The notes below the pieces were generated by a model. The model saw nothing but the letters and a program-made list of their open reading frames with translations, did no database searches and had not been told where the DNA came from. A stretch of DNA of 64,000 nucleotides from Centipeda periodontii DSM 2778 (GTDB lineage: Bacteria > Bacillota > Negativicutes > Selenomonadales > Selenomonadaceae). The first letter of the stretch is position 1. Each line of letters begins with the position of its first letter. Positions 35,165-44,584 of the stretch are shown piece after piece. The stretch is taken from contig NZ_GL892076.1 of NCBI RefSeq assembly GCF_000213975.1, forward strand, positions 1,200,748-1,264,747. The letters are read 5' to 3'. A program made the position numbers and the translations under genes.

Positions 35165-36040
35165 ATGAAGGAACTCTGGAAGAAACGGCAGGCACTCGTC
35201 GAGCGCGCTCTAACGGAGGAGATGGCGAAGACACCTGTGCTGGACGATACGCTGCGCGCATCGATGGAGTACAGTCTGATGGCGGGCGGGAAGCGTCTGC
35301 GCCCCGTCCTCCTGATGGCGGCAGCAGATGCCGTCGGTGCGGACGGGACGAAGTTCCTGCCCGTGGCATGTGCGCTCGAGATGATTCATACCTACTCACT
35401 CATCCACGATGATCTGCCCGCGATGGACAATGACAATCTGCGGCGTGGCAAGCCGACGAACCATGTAAAGTTTAGCGAGGGGATTGCGATTCTTGCGGGG
35501 GACGCTCTTCTCACGCTTGCGTTCACGGTGATCCTGCGGCAGAAGGATGTGCCTGCCGAGGCGCTTCTGCGCGTGGTGGACGAGATCAGCCGTGCGGCAG
35601 GCGCCGAGGGCATGGTCGGCGGGCAGGTGCTCGACCTCGCGGCGGAGAACTGTCAGATTACGATGGAGGAGCTGCGCCGTGTCCATATGGGCAAGACGGG
35701 TGCGCTCTTTCATGCGGCGTTGCGCAGCGGAGCAATCCTCGCGGGGGCATCGGAGGAGCAGCTCGCGGTGCTCACGGCATATGCCGATCACTTTGGACTT
35801 GCGTTCCAGATCACGGACGATATCCTCGATGTCATCGGCAGCGCCGAGGAGCTTGGCAAGCCCGTCGGCAGTGACGAGAAGAATCACAAGTCGACCTATG
35901 TGTCGCTGACCTCGCTCGCGGAGGCACAGGAACTGGCGCGCAATACGGTTGAGGAGGCAGTCGCTGCCCTTGACGGATTCGGCACGGAGGCAGACTTCCT
36001 GCGTGCGCTTGTGACATATCTTGTGAATCGGAAGCAGTAG
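35165..36040 (+). CDS. ispA: Geranyl/farnesyl diphosphate synthase
   Basis: Prenyl transferase of 291 residues that builds farnesyl diphosphate for undecaprenyl and quinone side chains. GGKRLRPVL, the first Asp-rich motif HDDLPAMDND and the second DDILD are all present. GGAGG precedes ATG 35165. In many Firmicutes dxs follows; here a TlyA-type methyltransferase begins only 8 bases later. Confidence 0.95.
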   Translation: MKELWKKRQALVERALTEEMAKTPVLDDTLRASMEYSLMAGGKRLRPVLLMAAADAVGADGTKFLPVACALEMIHTYSLIHDDLPAMDNDNLRRGKPTNHVKFSEGIAILAGDALLTLAFTVILRQKDVPAEALLRVVDEISRAAGAEGMVGGQVLDLAAENCQITMEELRRVHMGKTGALFHAALRSGAILAGASEEQLAVLTAYADHFGLAFQITDDILDVIGSAEELGKPVGSDEKNHKSTYVSLTSLAEAQELARNTVEEAVAALDGFGTEADFLRALVTYLVNRKQ

Positions 36041-36048
36041 GGGATATC

Positions 36049-36858
36049 TTGAAGAAAGAGCGGTTGGATGTCCTGCTCATGGAGCAGGGATTTGCGCCCA
36101 GTCGGGAGCGTGCGAAGCGGCTCATCATGGCGGGACAGGTGCTGGTGGACGAGCAGCGCATCGACAAGGCGGGCACGATGGTGCCGGTGAGTGCAAAGCT
36201 GCGCGTCGTGGGCGAGGATCTTCCCTATGTCAGCCGCGGTGGTCTGAAGCTCGCGAAGGGGATGGCGGTCTTTGGCGCCGTGCTTGCGGGCAAGACGGCA
36301 GCGGACATCGGCGCCTCGACGGGCGGCTTCACGGACTGTATGCTCCAAAACGGTGCGGCAAAGGTCTATGCAATCGACGTCGGCTATGGACAGCTCGACT
36401 GGAAGCTGCGGACAGATGCACGCGTCGTCAATATGGAGCGCACGAATATCCGCAATGTGACGCCGGAGATGTTCGGCGTGCCGCTGGACTTTGCGTCGAT
36501 TGATGTGGCGTTTATCTCGCTGGACAAGGTGCTTCCCGTCGTTCGTACATTGCTTTCCGAGCGCGGAGAGGTGATTGCGCTGATCAAGCCGCAGTTCGAG
36601 GCGGGCAAGGAACGTGTCGGGAAGAACGGTGTCGTTCGCGATCCTCTGGTGCATGAGGATGTTATTCACAAGGTTCTTCGTGTGGCGGAGGAGCAGGACT
36701 TTTCCCCCGCAGGGCTGACGTTTTCACCGGTCAAGGGACCAAAGGGGAATATCGAATATCTCCTGTATCTAAGAGTACGGGGGGATGGACAGCGGCAGAT
36801 GGATGAGAAATCTGTGCACGTCATCGTGACAGAGGCGCATCGTACGCTGGATGGATGA
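36049..36858 (+). CDS. TlyA-family rRNA (cytidine-2'-O)-methyltransferase
   Basis: The 269-residue protein has an N-terminal S4 RNA-binding domain (1-60, ERLDVLLMEQGF, then AKRLIMAGQVLVD) and an FtsJ-like SAM-dependent methyltransferase domain with ADIGASTGGFTDCMLQ. TlyA of mycobacteria methylates 16S and 23S rRNA and also shows haemolysin activity. TTG start at 36049 follows GGGGAT. Gene order ispA-tlyA-nadK-argR-recN is conserved in Firmicutes. Confidence 0.93.
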   Translation: MKKERLDVLLMEQGFAPSRERAKRLIMAGQVLVDEQRIDKAGTMVPVSAKLRVVGEDLPYVSRGGLKLAKGMAVFGAVLAGKTAADIGASTGGFTDCMLQNGAAKVYAIDVGYGQLDWKLRTDARVVNMERTNIRNVTPEMFGVPLDFASIDVAFISLDKVLPVVRTLLSERGEVIALIKPQFEAGKERVGKNGVVRDPLVHEDVIHKVLRVAEEQDFSPAGLTFSPVKGPKGNIEYLLYLRVRGDGQRQMDEKSVHVIVTEAHRTLDG

Positions 36859-36872
36859 GGTGCTGACAGTTG

Positions 36873-37724
36873 ATGACGGTTGCGGTTTTTCCAAATCTGA
36901 TCAAGCCGGAAACGCGCGATATTCTATTGCGCATTCGCGCGTTCTTTGCCGCGTGTGAGGCTCGCATCCTTCTGCCGCGTATGCGAGCGGATGAGTTCGG
37001 CATGGAGGACTGCGGCGTCGATGATATTGAGCGGCAGCCCGCAGACTTTGCGCTCAGTCTCGGAGGGGACGGGACACTGCTCGGGATCTGCCGCCGCTAT
37101 GCGGAGAATCCCGTGCCCGTCTGCGGCATCAACATGGGAACGCTCGGCTTTATGGCGGATATCGAGCAGAATGAGCTCGAGGCGCGGCTCCAGCAGCTCT
37201 GCGCAGGAGACTATTGTATCGAATGGCGGCGCTTTCTCGCGGGGTATGTGACGAAACCGGATGGTACAGAGCATTTCCTCGGCTATGCCATCAATGACAT
37301 TGTCGTGATGAAGGGCGATCCGGCGCGCATCATTTCGCTCGGGCTGACGGTGAATGAAACGCCGCTCGTCGAGTGCAAGGCGGACGGCTTCATCGTCGCC
37401 ACGCCGACCGGCTCCACGGCATACTCGCTTTCGGCGGGCGGCCCTATCATGAACCCCATGGTGAAGGGACTCGTGCTCACCCCGATCTGCGCACACACGC
37501 TCAACATTCGTCCACTGATCATCCGCGTGGAGGATGTTGTACACATCCATCTCGTCGATACGCGGCAGAGTATTATCGTTACGCTGGACGGGCAGGAAAC
37601 GACGCCTGTTCATCCGGATGATATCGTCACCGTCAAATGCTCGGATGTGCGCGCGGGCATTATCAAATTCGAGGACAAGGACTACTATCAGACACTGCGT
37701 ACCAAACTTTGGAGAAACTGCTAG
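36873..37724 (+). CDS. nadK: NAD kinase
   Basis: Phosphorylates NAD to NADP. The 283-residue protein has the catalytic LGGDGTLLG (about residue 64), GINMGTLGF and the ATPTGSTAYSLSAGGPI motif. Start could be TTG 36870 (7 bases after GAGGTG) or ATG 36873; the ATG is listed. Between tlyA and argR as usual. Confidence 0.94.
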   Translation: MTVAVFPNLIKPETRDILLRIRAFFAACEARILLPRMRADEFGMEDCGVDDIERQPADFALSLGGDGTLLGICRRYAENPVPVCGINMGTLGFMADIEQNELEARLQQLCAGDYCIEWRRFLAGYVTKPDGTEHFLGYAINDIVVMKGDPARIISLGLTVNETPLVECKADGFIVATPTGSTAYSLSAGGPIMNPMVKGLVLTPICAHTLNIRPLIIRVEDVVHIHLVDTRQSIIVTLDGQETTPVHPDDIVTVKCSDVRAGIIKFEDKDYYQTLRTKLWRNC

Positions 37725-37735
37725 GAGAGAGCGGC

Positions 37736-38188
37736 ATGAAAAGTCGGCGCCACGAACTCATCAAGAAGATCATCGGTGAGGAGATCATCGAAACGCAGGA
37801 GGCACTCGCCGAGGCACTGCGCTCACGTCATATGCGCGTCACACAGGCGACCATCTCGCGGGATATCAAGGAGCTCTTTCTCATCAAGGTGCCTGCGGGC
37901 GGTGGACGCTATCGCTATGCCGTCTCCCCGCACGAGAGTGTGCGCTTCTCTGAGGGACGGATGAAGCGCCTTTTTAAGGATAATGTGACCGGCTGTGACT
38001 TCAGTGAGAATATCGTCCACGTCAAGACAATTCCAGGCGCTGCTGCGACGGTTGCTGCCGCGCTCGATGCCTCGGACTGGCAGGAGGTCATCGGGACGGT
38101 CGCGGGTGATGACAGTATTTTCGTGCTTGTCAAACCGAAGGATGCAGCAGAGGAACTTGTCACGCGTATTCAGGAATTCATTCGCTGA
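37736..38188 (+). CDS. argR: Arginine repressor ArgR
   Basis: DNA-binding regulator of arginine metabolism, 150 residues. A winged helix-turn-helix (1-70, with ETQEALAEALRSR and TQATISRDIKEL) is joined to a C-terminal oligomerisation and arginine-binding domain (PGAAATVAAALDAS, GTVAGDDSIFVLV). ATG 37736 follows AGGAGAG. Its place before recN is standard. Confidence 0.95.
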   Translation: MKSRRHELIKKIIGEEIIETQEALAEALRSRHMRVTQATISRDIKELFLIKVPAGGGRYRYAVSPHESVRFSEGRMKRLFKDNVTGCDFSENIVHVKTIPGAAATVAAALDASDWQEVIGTVAGDDSIFVLVKPKDAAEELVTRIQEFIR

Positions 38189-38202
38189 GGGGAGGGGACG
38201 TG

Positions 38203-39924
38203 ATGCTGCAAAGTCTGCGTGTATGGAATTTTGCATTGCTTGAGGAGGTCACTGTCGAGTTTGGTGGCGGACTCAACATCCTCACGGGTGAGACCGGCGC
38301 GGGCAAATCCATCCTGATCGATGCACTTGGGGCAATCCTCGGACAGCGCATCTCGAGCGATGCCATCCGCAGTGGTGCAGATGCCCTGCGTGTCGAGGCG
38401 GTATTCTCACTCGATGAAAGCGATGAGGGACTGCGCTCCCTGCTCGCGGAGCAGGAGATCGAATGCGAGGACGAGCTGATCATCCTGCGCAAGGTCGCGC
38501 GCACGGGCAAGGGCTCGATTCTCGTCAACGGCAGCCATGTCACGCTGACCTTTCTCAAAAAGCTTGCCCCGCATCTCGTGGATATTCACGGGCAGAACGA
38601 GAACCTTGCCCTCCTGCGCGAGGATGCCCAGCGAAGCCTGCTCGAGGGCGGGGACAGTGATCTGCGCGTACGTCTTACGGCATATGCTGAGGTTTATGCA
38701 GACTGGAAGGAAAAGATGCGTCTGCGTGAAGAGCGCGCCGAGGAGATCGAAGATATCGGCGAGCGGCTGGATATGCTGCGCTGGCAGGAGAAGGAGATTG
38801 CCGAGGCAGAGCTGTGTGAGGGGGAGGACGAGGAGCTTGAGGCAGAAATTCGTCGTCTTTCCCATGCGGAGCGTCTGGTTGAGAACGCTGCCGAGGCAAG
38901 CGATCTGCTGAGTGAGGATACAGAGGAGGGGCTGGCCGTCCTGTCCGCACTCGCACGCGTCACGCATGCACTTGATGAGATTGCACGCTATGACGACGGA
39001 CTCGCGAACGCGCAGACAATGATCGAGGAGGCGTATATTTCCCTGCAAGAGGCGTCCTATGAGGTGCGCGATTACCTCGACGGCATCGACGCGGATCCTG
39101 CGCGTCTGGATCGAATACAGACGCGCATGGACGTCCTCGACCACCTCAAAAAGAAGTACGGTGGGACGATTTCCGCCGTACTGGATCGTCTTTCCTCTGT
39201 CAGGCGAGAACTGGAAAGCGTCGATAGCTTCGATATGGATATGGCGCAGTTGGACAAAGACATTGCCGCGCTGTATAAACAGATGAAAGCGATGGCGCGG
39301 GCTCTGACGCAGCGCCGGCAGAAGGTCGGTATGGCGCTCTCTGAGGATATCGTGCGCGAGCTGCAGGGGCTCGGCATGGAGAAGGCGCGCTTTCGCATCG
39401 TCGTTACCCCCGAGGAGAAGTATACGAGCTGTGGTGCGGACAGCCTCGCCATGCTCTTTTCGGCAAATGTGGGGGAGGAGGAAAAACCGCTCGAGAAGAT
39501 CGCCTCGGGCGGTGAGCTCTCGCGCATTGCACTCGCGATCAAATCCATCGTCGCCGCACGGGACACGGGCGGGACGAGCATGGTGTTCGACGAGATCGAT
39601 ACCGGCATCGGTGGGCGTACCGCGCAGATGGTCGCCGAGCGCATCGCCTTCGTCGCGCACTACAAGCAGGTGCTCTGCATCACGCACTTGCCGCAGATCG
39701 CGTGCATGGCGGACGAGCATCTCTACATCGCGAAGAGCGTCAAGGGGGATGCGACCGTGACGCAGGTGGAGGCGCTTTCTGCCGACGAACGCGTGCGCGA
39801 GATCGCGCGCATGGCGTCCGGTGACGATGTCACCGAGGTGGCGCTTGCAAACGCGCGGGAAATGCTCGCGGTCGCACAGCAGAAAAAGGCGACATTTCAG
39901 AAGAACACAAAGACGAAAAAATAG
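38203..39924 (+). CDS. recN: DNA repair protein RecN
   Basis: SMC-like ATPase of 573 residues in double-strand-break repair. The N-terminal Walker A is GETGAGKSILIDAL (residues 29-42), long coiled coils fill about 150-370, and the C-terminal ATPase half has the ASGGELSRIALAIK signature, VFDEIDTGIGG Walker B and ITHLPQIA. GGAGGGG precedes ATG 38203, with GTG 38200 as an alternative. Confidence 0.96.
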   Translation: MLQSLRVWNFALLEEVTVEFGGGLNILTGETGAGKSILIDALGAILGQRISSDAIRSGADALRVEAVFSLDESDEGLRSLLAEQEIECEDELIILRKVARTGKGSILVNGSHVTLTFLKKLAPHLVDIHGQNENLALLREDAQRSLLEGGDSDLRVRLTAYAEVYADWKEKMRLREERAEEIEDIGERLDMLRWQEKEIAEAELCEGEDEELEAEIRRLSHAERLVENAAEASDLLSEDTEEGLAVLSALARVTHALDEIARYDDGLANAQTMIEEAYISLQEASYEVRDYLDGIDADPARLDRIQTRMDVLDHLKKKYGGTISAVLDRLSSVRRELESVDSFDMDMAQLDKDIAALYKQMKAMARALTQRRQKVGMALSEDIVRELQGLGMEKARFRIVVTPEEKYTSCGADSLAMLFSANVGEEEKPLEKIASGGELSRIALAIKSIVAARDTGGTSMVFDEIDTGIGGRTAQMVAERIAFVAHYKQVLCITHLPQIACMADEHLYIAKSVKGDATVTQVEALSADERVREIARMASGDDVTEVALANAREMLAVAQQKKATFQKNTKTKK

Positions 39925-39934
39925 GAGGTTTCCG

Positions 39935-40414
39935 GTGAAAACATCTGGAATGAAACATATCCTAGTTGCGGGGCTTACGGCGGTCGTGCTCCTCATCGGC
40001 GGCAATGCGCAGGCGATGCCGTCGCCTCTCGTTGAGTACACGAGCGTGCGCGATGCGTGGGCGGTCGCGGGACTGCCCGTCTACACACCGACGCTTTTGC
40101 CCGTCGGCTATGCGCAGAAGGACATCATCGTTATCGACAAGAGCCTCGCAGAGATCTTCTATCGCAATGATGCGGGCAAGGAAATTCTCTTCCGCATGGC
40201 GAGGGGCGACGCGGACATCAGCGGCGATAATACCGTTTACGAGGTCAATCAGGTGGTACAGGTCGGACGCCAGTACATTCGCGTCAAGGGCACGGAGAAG
40301 CATGTCAGCCTCGCCCTCTGGTCGCGCGGCGGCTATACCTTTTCCCTCTCGTTTGAAGAACCCGTCTCCGTTGAGGCAGTACAGGCAATCGTCAGTACGA
40401 TCCCGTGGAGCTGA
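39935..40414 (+). CDS. Secreted DUF4367-like protein
   Basis: Exported protein of 159 residues: signal peptide about 1-27 (hydrophobic core after MKTSGMK, ending AQA), then a domain with LPVYTPTLLPVGYAQKDI and a final SLSFEEPVSVEAVQAIVSTI, the pattern of DUF4367 domains that often form the outer part of anti-sigma or regulatory proteins. The start is GTG 39935 behind AGGAGG (39923-39928), which overlaps the recN stop. Function unknown; periplasmic in a diderm cell. Confidence 0.7.
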   Translation: MKTSGMKHILVAGLTAVVLLIGGNAQAMPSPLVEYTSVRDAWAVAGLPVYTPTLLPVGYAQKDIIVIDKSLAEIFYRNDAGKEILFRMARGDADISGDNTVYEVNQVVQVGRQYIRVKGTEKHVSLALWSRGGYTFSLSFEEPVSVEAVQAIVSTIPWS

Positions 40415-40434
40415 GCAGCGATTCGAAATGTAAA

Positions 40435-40476
40435 AGAGATTCCATTCGTCTTATTCGACGTTTGGAATCTCTCTTT
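40435..40476. terminator. Bidirectional terminator between recN block and crp-like gene
   Basis: AGAGATTCCA (40435-40444) pairs with TGGAATCTCT (40463-40472) around an 18-base loop, with T-rich tails on both sides. Confidence 0.7.
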
Positions 40477-40547
40477 GTTTGGGCGAGAAAGATTTGCTTT
40501 CTTCGGTTTCTGCTTCTTGTCCCATGGCTCGGTTTATCGTGGTTCTC

Positions 40548-41198
40548 TCACGTTTTTTTGCGCTCATCCATCGCCCGCACCTTGGCGCATTGCTCAGGGG
40601 TGAGGGCAATCTTGCCGCGGTCGAGGGAGAGAAGCCCCTCTGCACGGAGGCGATCAACGCTGCGGTTGACCGTCTTTAGGCTCGTGCCGATGGCATCGGC
40701 GATGTCCTGTCGACGCATGGGAAATCGCACGGCGACATCGCATGCGGGCAGATTTTTTTGCAGGTAGGCGAGGAGGCGCGATTGAACCGTCATGTATTTG
40801 ATCTGACCGTATTCGTCCGAAACAGGCCAAGATTTTCGCGCAATCATACAGGCGACGGCAAACGCTGCTCCCGCGTCGCGCTGGAGCCACGCGGCGAACG
40901 CATCGATGCTGACAGCAAGCAGATCGCACACCGTCTCCGCCTCACACGTTGCGGCATAGTACGGCGTACCTGCAAGTGCCTCGTACTCGCCGAGGAATGT
41001 GGGCGGGTCGGCGATGGCAAATACATACCGATCGCCGCTTGAGAACTCATTGATGATGCGCACGCGCCCCGCGAGGAGAATGTAGACCGTGTCGGCATGC
41101 GTCCCCTTGCATCGGATGATCTCGTCGGGCTGGAATGTGAGCGGCCGCGCAACGCGCAGCAGATGTGGCGGTATCTCTGGGAACGACGGCAAACGCAT
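40548..41198 (-). CDS. Crp/Fnr-family transcriptional regulator
   Basis: The 216-residue protein has an N-terminal cyclic-nucleotide-type beta barrel (about 20-130) and a C-terminal helix-turn-helix with MRRQDIADAIGTSLKTVNRSVDR. Cysteines are not arranged as in FNR, so an oxygen-sensing cluster is unlikely. ATG 41198 follows GAGAGGAG on the minus strand; more upstream codons overlap the divergent gene and are discarded. It is divergent from a purine permease and nucleoside-salvage operon, which it may control; that is inference from position only. Confidence 0.9.
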   Translation of the reverse strand: MRLPSFPEIPPHLLRVARPLTFQPDEIIRCKGTHADTVYILLAGRVRIINEFSSGDRYVFAIADPPTFLGEYEALAGTPYYAATCEAETVCDLLAVSIDAFAAWLQRDAGAAFAVACMIARKSWPVSDEYGQIKYMTVQSRLLAYLQKNLPACDVAVRFPMRRQDIADAIGTSLKTVNRSVDRLRAEGLLSLDRGKIALTPEQCAKVRAMDERKKT

Positions 41199-41242
41199 GG
41201 TGACTCTCCTCTCAGTACAGTTTTTTTCTATTTTAGCGAAAA

Positions 41243-41299
41243 AAACGCGCGCTGAAAAGTCATATGTCCTTTTTTTTCGTCTGGCGCGTTTGTTATAAT
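41243..41299. promoter_or_regulatory. Divergent regulatory region with permease promoter
   Basis: TATAAT (41294-41299) serves the permease; no clear -35 is visible. Eight-base arms AAACGCGC (41243-41250) and GCGCGTTT (41284-41291) form an inverted repeat just ahead of it, a candidate operator. Confidence 0.45.
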
Positions 41300-41322
41300 C
41301 AAAAAAGAAAGGGGAATGCGGT

Positions 41323-42585
41323 ATGAGTTCGGACAGCGTGCAGAGCAAACGCGTGGAAGTGATGGCAGGGCTGACATCATTCTTTGCCATCTCGTACATC
41401 ATCATCGTCAACCCGCTGATTCTCGCGGATGGCGGGATCCCGGCGGAGCTGAGCGTGTTCGCGACGATATTCGCCTCGGCGGTCGGCTGTCTGCTGATGG
41501 CACTCTGGGCGGATGCGCCGATCATCTTGACGCCCGGCATGGGGATCAATGCGTTCTTCACATATACCGTCGTGACGAACATGGGGTTCCGTTGGCAGGA
41601 GGCGCTTGCCATCTCGCTCGTCTCGGCGCTCATCTTCTTCGCGTTGGCGGTGACGCGCGCGGGCAGGGTTCTGGCGGACGCTGTGCCGAAATCGCTGAAA
41701 TACGCAGTGACGGCGGGCATCGGGTTGTTTCTCGTGGAGATTGGACTGGAGAAGGCGGAGCTGATCCGTGCCGGCGAGAACTCGATCCTCGCGCTCGGTG
41801 ATCTGCAAAATCCGTCTGCGCAGCTCGCACTCCTCGGTCTCGTGTTGAGCCTGCTGTTCTACCAGCAGCGGGTGAAGGGCGGTTTTTTCATCGCCATCCT
41901 CATTGTGACGGTCATCGCCAATGCGCTCGACCTCGTCCACGCGAATACGATTGAGATTGATATGACGCGGCTCGGCGAGTACGGTGCGCTGCTCTTTGCG
42001 GAGGATTTCTCCTCCGTGCTGACGATTTCGTTCTGGCTTGCAGTATTCTCGATGACGATGATTCTCGTCTTTGAGTCCATTGGATTGCTCGAAGGACTGC
42101 TGCCCGATACGGAGAAGTTCCGCAACGCGTTCCGCGCCTCGTCGCTGACAGCGGTGCTGTCCTCGGTGCTCGGGACGAGCCCGACGGTTGCTGCCGCAGA
42201 GAGTGCGGCGGGCATTGTAGAGGGTGGGCGGAGCGGACTGACGGCGCTCGTCGGCGGAGCACTGTTCCTGCTCACGCTCGTATTCATCCCGCTGCTCGCC
42301 TACGTTCCGCAGGCGGCTGTTGCGCCGGTCATCATCATCACAGGTGCCCTGATGATGCAGCAGCTCGAAAACATCCACTTTCAGGATTTCTCAGAGTGGT
42401 TCCCTGCGTTCCTCATCATTGTACTCATCCCGCTGACGAACAGCATCTCGACGGGATTGGCGTTCGGCTTCGCCGCGCACCCGATGATGAAGGTGTTTAC
42501 GGGCCGCCGGCGCGAGCTTGGCACGCTCTCCTACGTCCTTGGCGTGCTGTTCCTCCTGCAGCTCATCTTTGAGGCGGTGCAGTGA
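41323..42585 (+). CDS. AzgA/PbuG-type purine permease (NCS2 superfamily)
   Basis: Inner-membrane transporter of 420 residues with 12-14 hydrophobic segments. SYIIIVNPLIL, the unwound-helix motif TPGMGINAFFTYTVV and GTSPTVAAAESAAGIVEGGRSG-type substrate-site stretch identify the AzgA branch, which takes up adenine, guanine or hypoxanthine. AAAGGGG precedes the ATG. Nucleoside phosphorylase genes follow, so bases released or imported meet in one salvage route. Confidence 0.92.
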   Translation: MSSDSVQSKRVEVMAGLTSFFAISYIIIVNPLILADGGIPAELSVFATIFASAVGCLLMALWADAPIILTPGMGINAFFTYTVVTNMGFRWQEALAISLVSALIFFALAVTRAGRVLADAVPKSLKYAVTAGIGLFLVEIGLEKAELIRAGENSILALGDLQNPSAQLALLGLVLSLLFYQQRVKGGFFIAILIVTVIANALDLVHANTIEIDMTRLGEYGALLFAEDFSSVLTISFWLAVFSMTMILVFESIGLLEGLLPDTEKFRNAFRASSLTAVLSSVLGTSPTVAAAESAAGIVEGGRSGLTALVGGALFLLTLVFIPLLAYVPQAAVAPVIIITGALMMQQLENIHFQDFSEWFPAFLIIVLIPLTNSISTGLAFGFAAHPMMKVFTGRRRELGTLSYVLGVLFLLQLIFEAVQ

Positions 42586-42657
42586 GTATAGGGCATAGAC
42601 CGCTATGTCGGTTTTCGATAAATGTTCTTCACAGTTTATGAAAGAGAGGTACACATT

Positions 42658-43368
42658 ATGCCAACCCCACACATTGCAGCTGCAAAGGGCGAAGTCGCCG
42701 AGCGCATTCTCCTGCCGGGTGACCCGCTCCGCGCCAAGTACATCGCCGAGAACTTCCTCGAGGGTGCGAAAGAGTACACGAACATCCGCAACATCCTCGG
42801 CTACACCGGCACGTACAAGGGGCATCCCATCTCCGTGCAGGGAACGGGCATGGGGATGCCGTCGATCTCCATCTACGTCAACGAGCTCATCCGCGAGTAC
42901 GGCTGCAAGACGCTGATCCGCATCGGCAGCTGCGGCGCATGCCACAAGGACATCCACATCCGCGATGTTCTCATCGCGCAGGCAACGACGACCGACTCCT
43001 CCATGCCGCGCAACATCTTCGGTTCTGCGGTCAACTTTGCACCGGTTGCGAACTTTGATCTGCTGCGCTCCGCATATCAGGTTGCCGTCGACAAAGGCAT
43101 CGCCGTGCGCGTCGGAAATGTGATGTCGCAGGATCGCTTCTACGATGACGAACTCGACATTCAAAAGCTCGCAAGCTACGGCGTCCTCGGTCTGGAGATG
43201 GAGGCGGCGGCACTCTACCTCATCGCGGCGAAATTCGGCGTACGCGCGCTCGCACTCTTTACCGTCAGCGACCACCTCGTCAGCGACGAGCCGCCTTCCA
43301 CGGCAGAGGAACGTCAGACATCGTTCAGCGAGATGATCGAGATTGCACTGGAGGCGTCGATCGCCTAA
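42658..43368 (+). CDS. deoD: Purine nucleoside phosphorylase (DeoD type)
   Basis: Hexameric-type phosphorylase of 236 residues that splits purine (deoxy)nucleosides to base and (deoxy)ribose 1-phosphate. Landmarks are [18 protein letters not shown] (phosphate site), [23 protein letters not shown] and EMEAAALY; the Asp in TVSDHLVS is the catalytic acid. GAGAGGT precedes ATG 42658. First of deoD-deoB-pdp. Confidence 0.95.
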   Translation: MPTPHIAAAKGEVAERILLPGDPLRAKYIAENFLEGAKEYTNIRNILGYTGTYKGHPISVQGTGMGMPSISIYVNELIREYGCKTLIRIGSCGACHKDIHIRDVLIAQATTTDSSMPRNIFGSAVNFAPVANFDLLRSAYQVAVDKGIAVRVGNVMSQDRFYDDELDIQKLASYGVLGLEMEAAALYLIAAKFGVRALALFTVSDHLVSDEPPSTAEERQTSFSEMIEIALEASIA

Positions 43369-43386
43369 TCATAGGAGGAGATAGCA

Positions 43387-44571
43387 ATGGCTGGTATCAA
43401 ACGCGTATTTCTGATTGTCCTCGACAGCTTCGGCATCGGGTGTGCTCCGGACGCAGCGGACTTCGGCGACGGGCGCTGCAACACGCTCGCATCGCTGACG
43501 ACATCGCCGGAACTGCACGCGCCGAACCTCACAAAGCTCGGCCTCTTTAACATCGACGGCGTCGGCTGCGGCACGCCCGCAGACAGCCCCATCGGTACTT
43601 TTGCACGGCTGCGGGAGCTCTCGCGCGGCAAGGACACAACGATCGGACACTGGGAGATCGCAGGCATCGTATCCGAGCAGCCCATGCCGACGTATCCGAA
43701 CGGATTCCCGACGGAGATCCTCGAGCAGCTCTCGGCGGCATGCGACGGGAAGAAAATCCTCTGCAACAAGCCCTACTCCGGCACGCAGGTCATCCACGAC
43801 TACGGGCGCGAGCAGGAGGAGACGGGCGGGCTCATCGTCTACACGTCGGCAGACAGTGTGCTGCAGATCGCGGCGAACGAGGCTGACGTCCCCGTCGAGC
43901 GTCTCTATGACTACTGCCGTGCGGCACGCAAAATCATGCAGGGCGAACACGGTGTCGGACGCATCATTGCACGGCCGTACGTCGGCAGCTATCCGAACTA
44001 CGAGCGCACAGCGCATCGTCACGACTTCTCCCTCGACCCGACGGGCGATACGATGATGGACGCGCTCGTGCGGCAGGGGCATGAGGTCATCGCCGTCGGC
44101 AAGATCAGCGACATCTTCGCGGGGCGCGGCGTCACACGCAGCACGGGTGTCAACGAGAACAACGCCGACGGTATGGAAAAGACACTTCGCATTCAGCAGG
44201 AGGACTTCACGGGGCTGTGCTTCGTCAACCTCGTCGATTTCGACATGACGTATGGGCACAGGCGCGACATCGCAGGCTATGCGCGCGCGACAACGGAGTT
44301 CGACGTGCAGCTCGGAACATTTATGGAGCATATGCGCGAGGACGATGTGCTGATGATTACGGCCGACCACGGCTGCGACCCCGGCGCACCCGGCACAGAT
44401 CACACGCGTGAGTACGTGCCGTTCCTCGTCTACGGCGCACAGATCCGTCAGGGTGTCAACCTTGGGACGTACCCGACCTTCGCCATGATCGGCGCGACGG
44501 TGGCAGATATGTTCGGTACGGGGCTGACGACGAAGGGCGAGAGCCTGCTGCCGCGCATTCTTGCGCACTGA
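43387..44571 (+). CDS. deoB: Phosphopentomutase
   Basis: Converts (deoxy)ribose 1-phosphate to 5-phosphate. The 394-residue alkaline-phosphatase-fold enzyme has metal ligands in LDSFGIG, then GKDTTIGHWEIAG and the late ITADHGCDPGAPGTDHTREYVP motif. AGGAGG precedes the ATG. Uses the product of the flanking phosphorylases. Confidence 0.96.
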   Translation: MAGIKRVFLIVLDSFGIGCAPDAADFGDGRCNTLASLTTSPELHAPNLTKLGLFNIDGVGCGTPADSPIGTFARLRELSRGKDTTIGHWEIAGIVSEQPMPTYPNGFPTEILEQLSAACDGKKILCNKPYSGTQVIHDYGREQEETGGLIVYTSADSVLQIAANEADVPVERLYDYCRAARKIMQGEHGVGRIIARPYVGSYPNYERTAHRHDFSLDPTGDTMMDALVRQGHEVIAVGKISDIFAGRGVTRSTGVNENNADGMEKTLRIQQEDFTGLCFVNLVDFDMTYGHRRDIAGYARATTEFDVQLGTFMEHMREDDVLMITADHGCDPGAPGTDHTREYVPFLVYGAQIRQGVNLGTYPTFAMIGATVADMFGTGLTTKGESLLPRILAH

Positions 44572-44584
44572 GGAGGATCAACCC

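Noticed and set aside
38407-40041. 544-codon minus-strand frame opposite recN
   Set aside because: recN motifs are intact on the plus strand and nothing protein-like is seen in the antisense frame.
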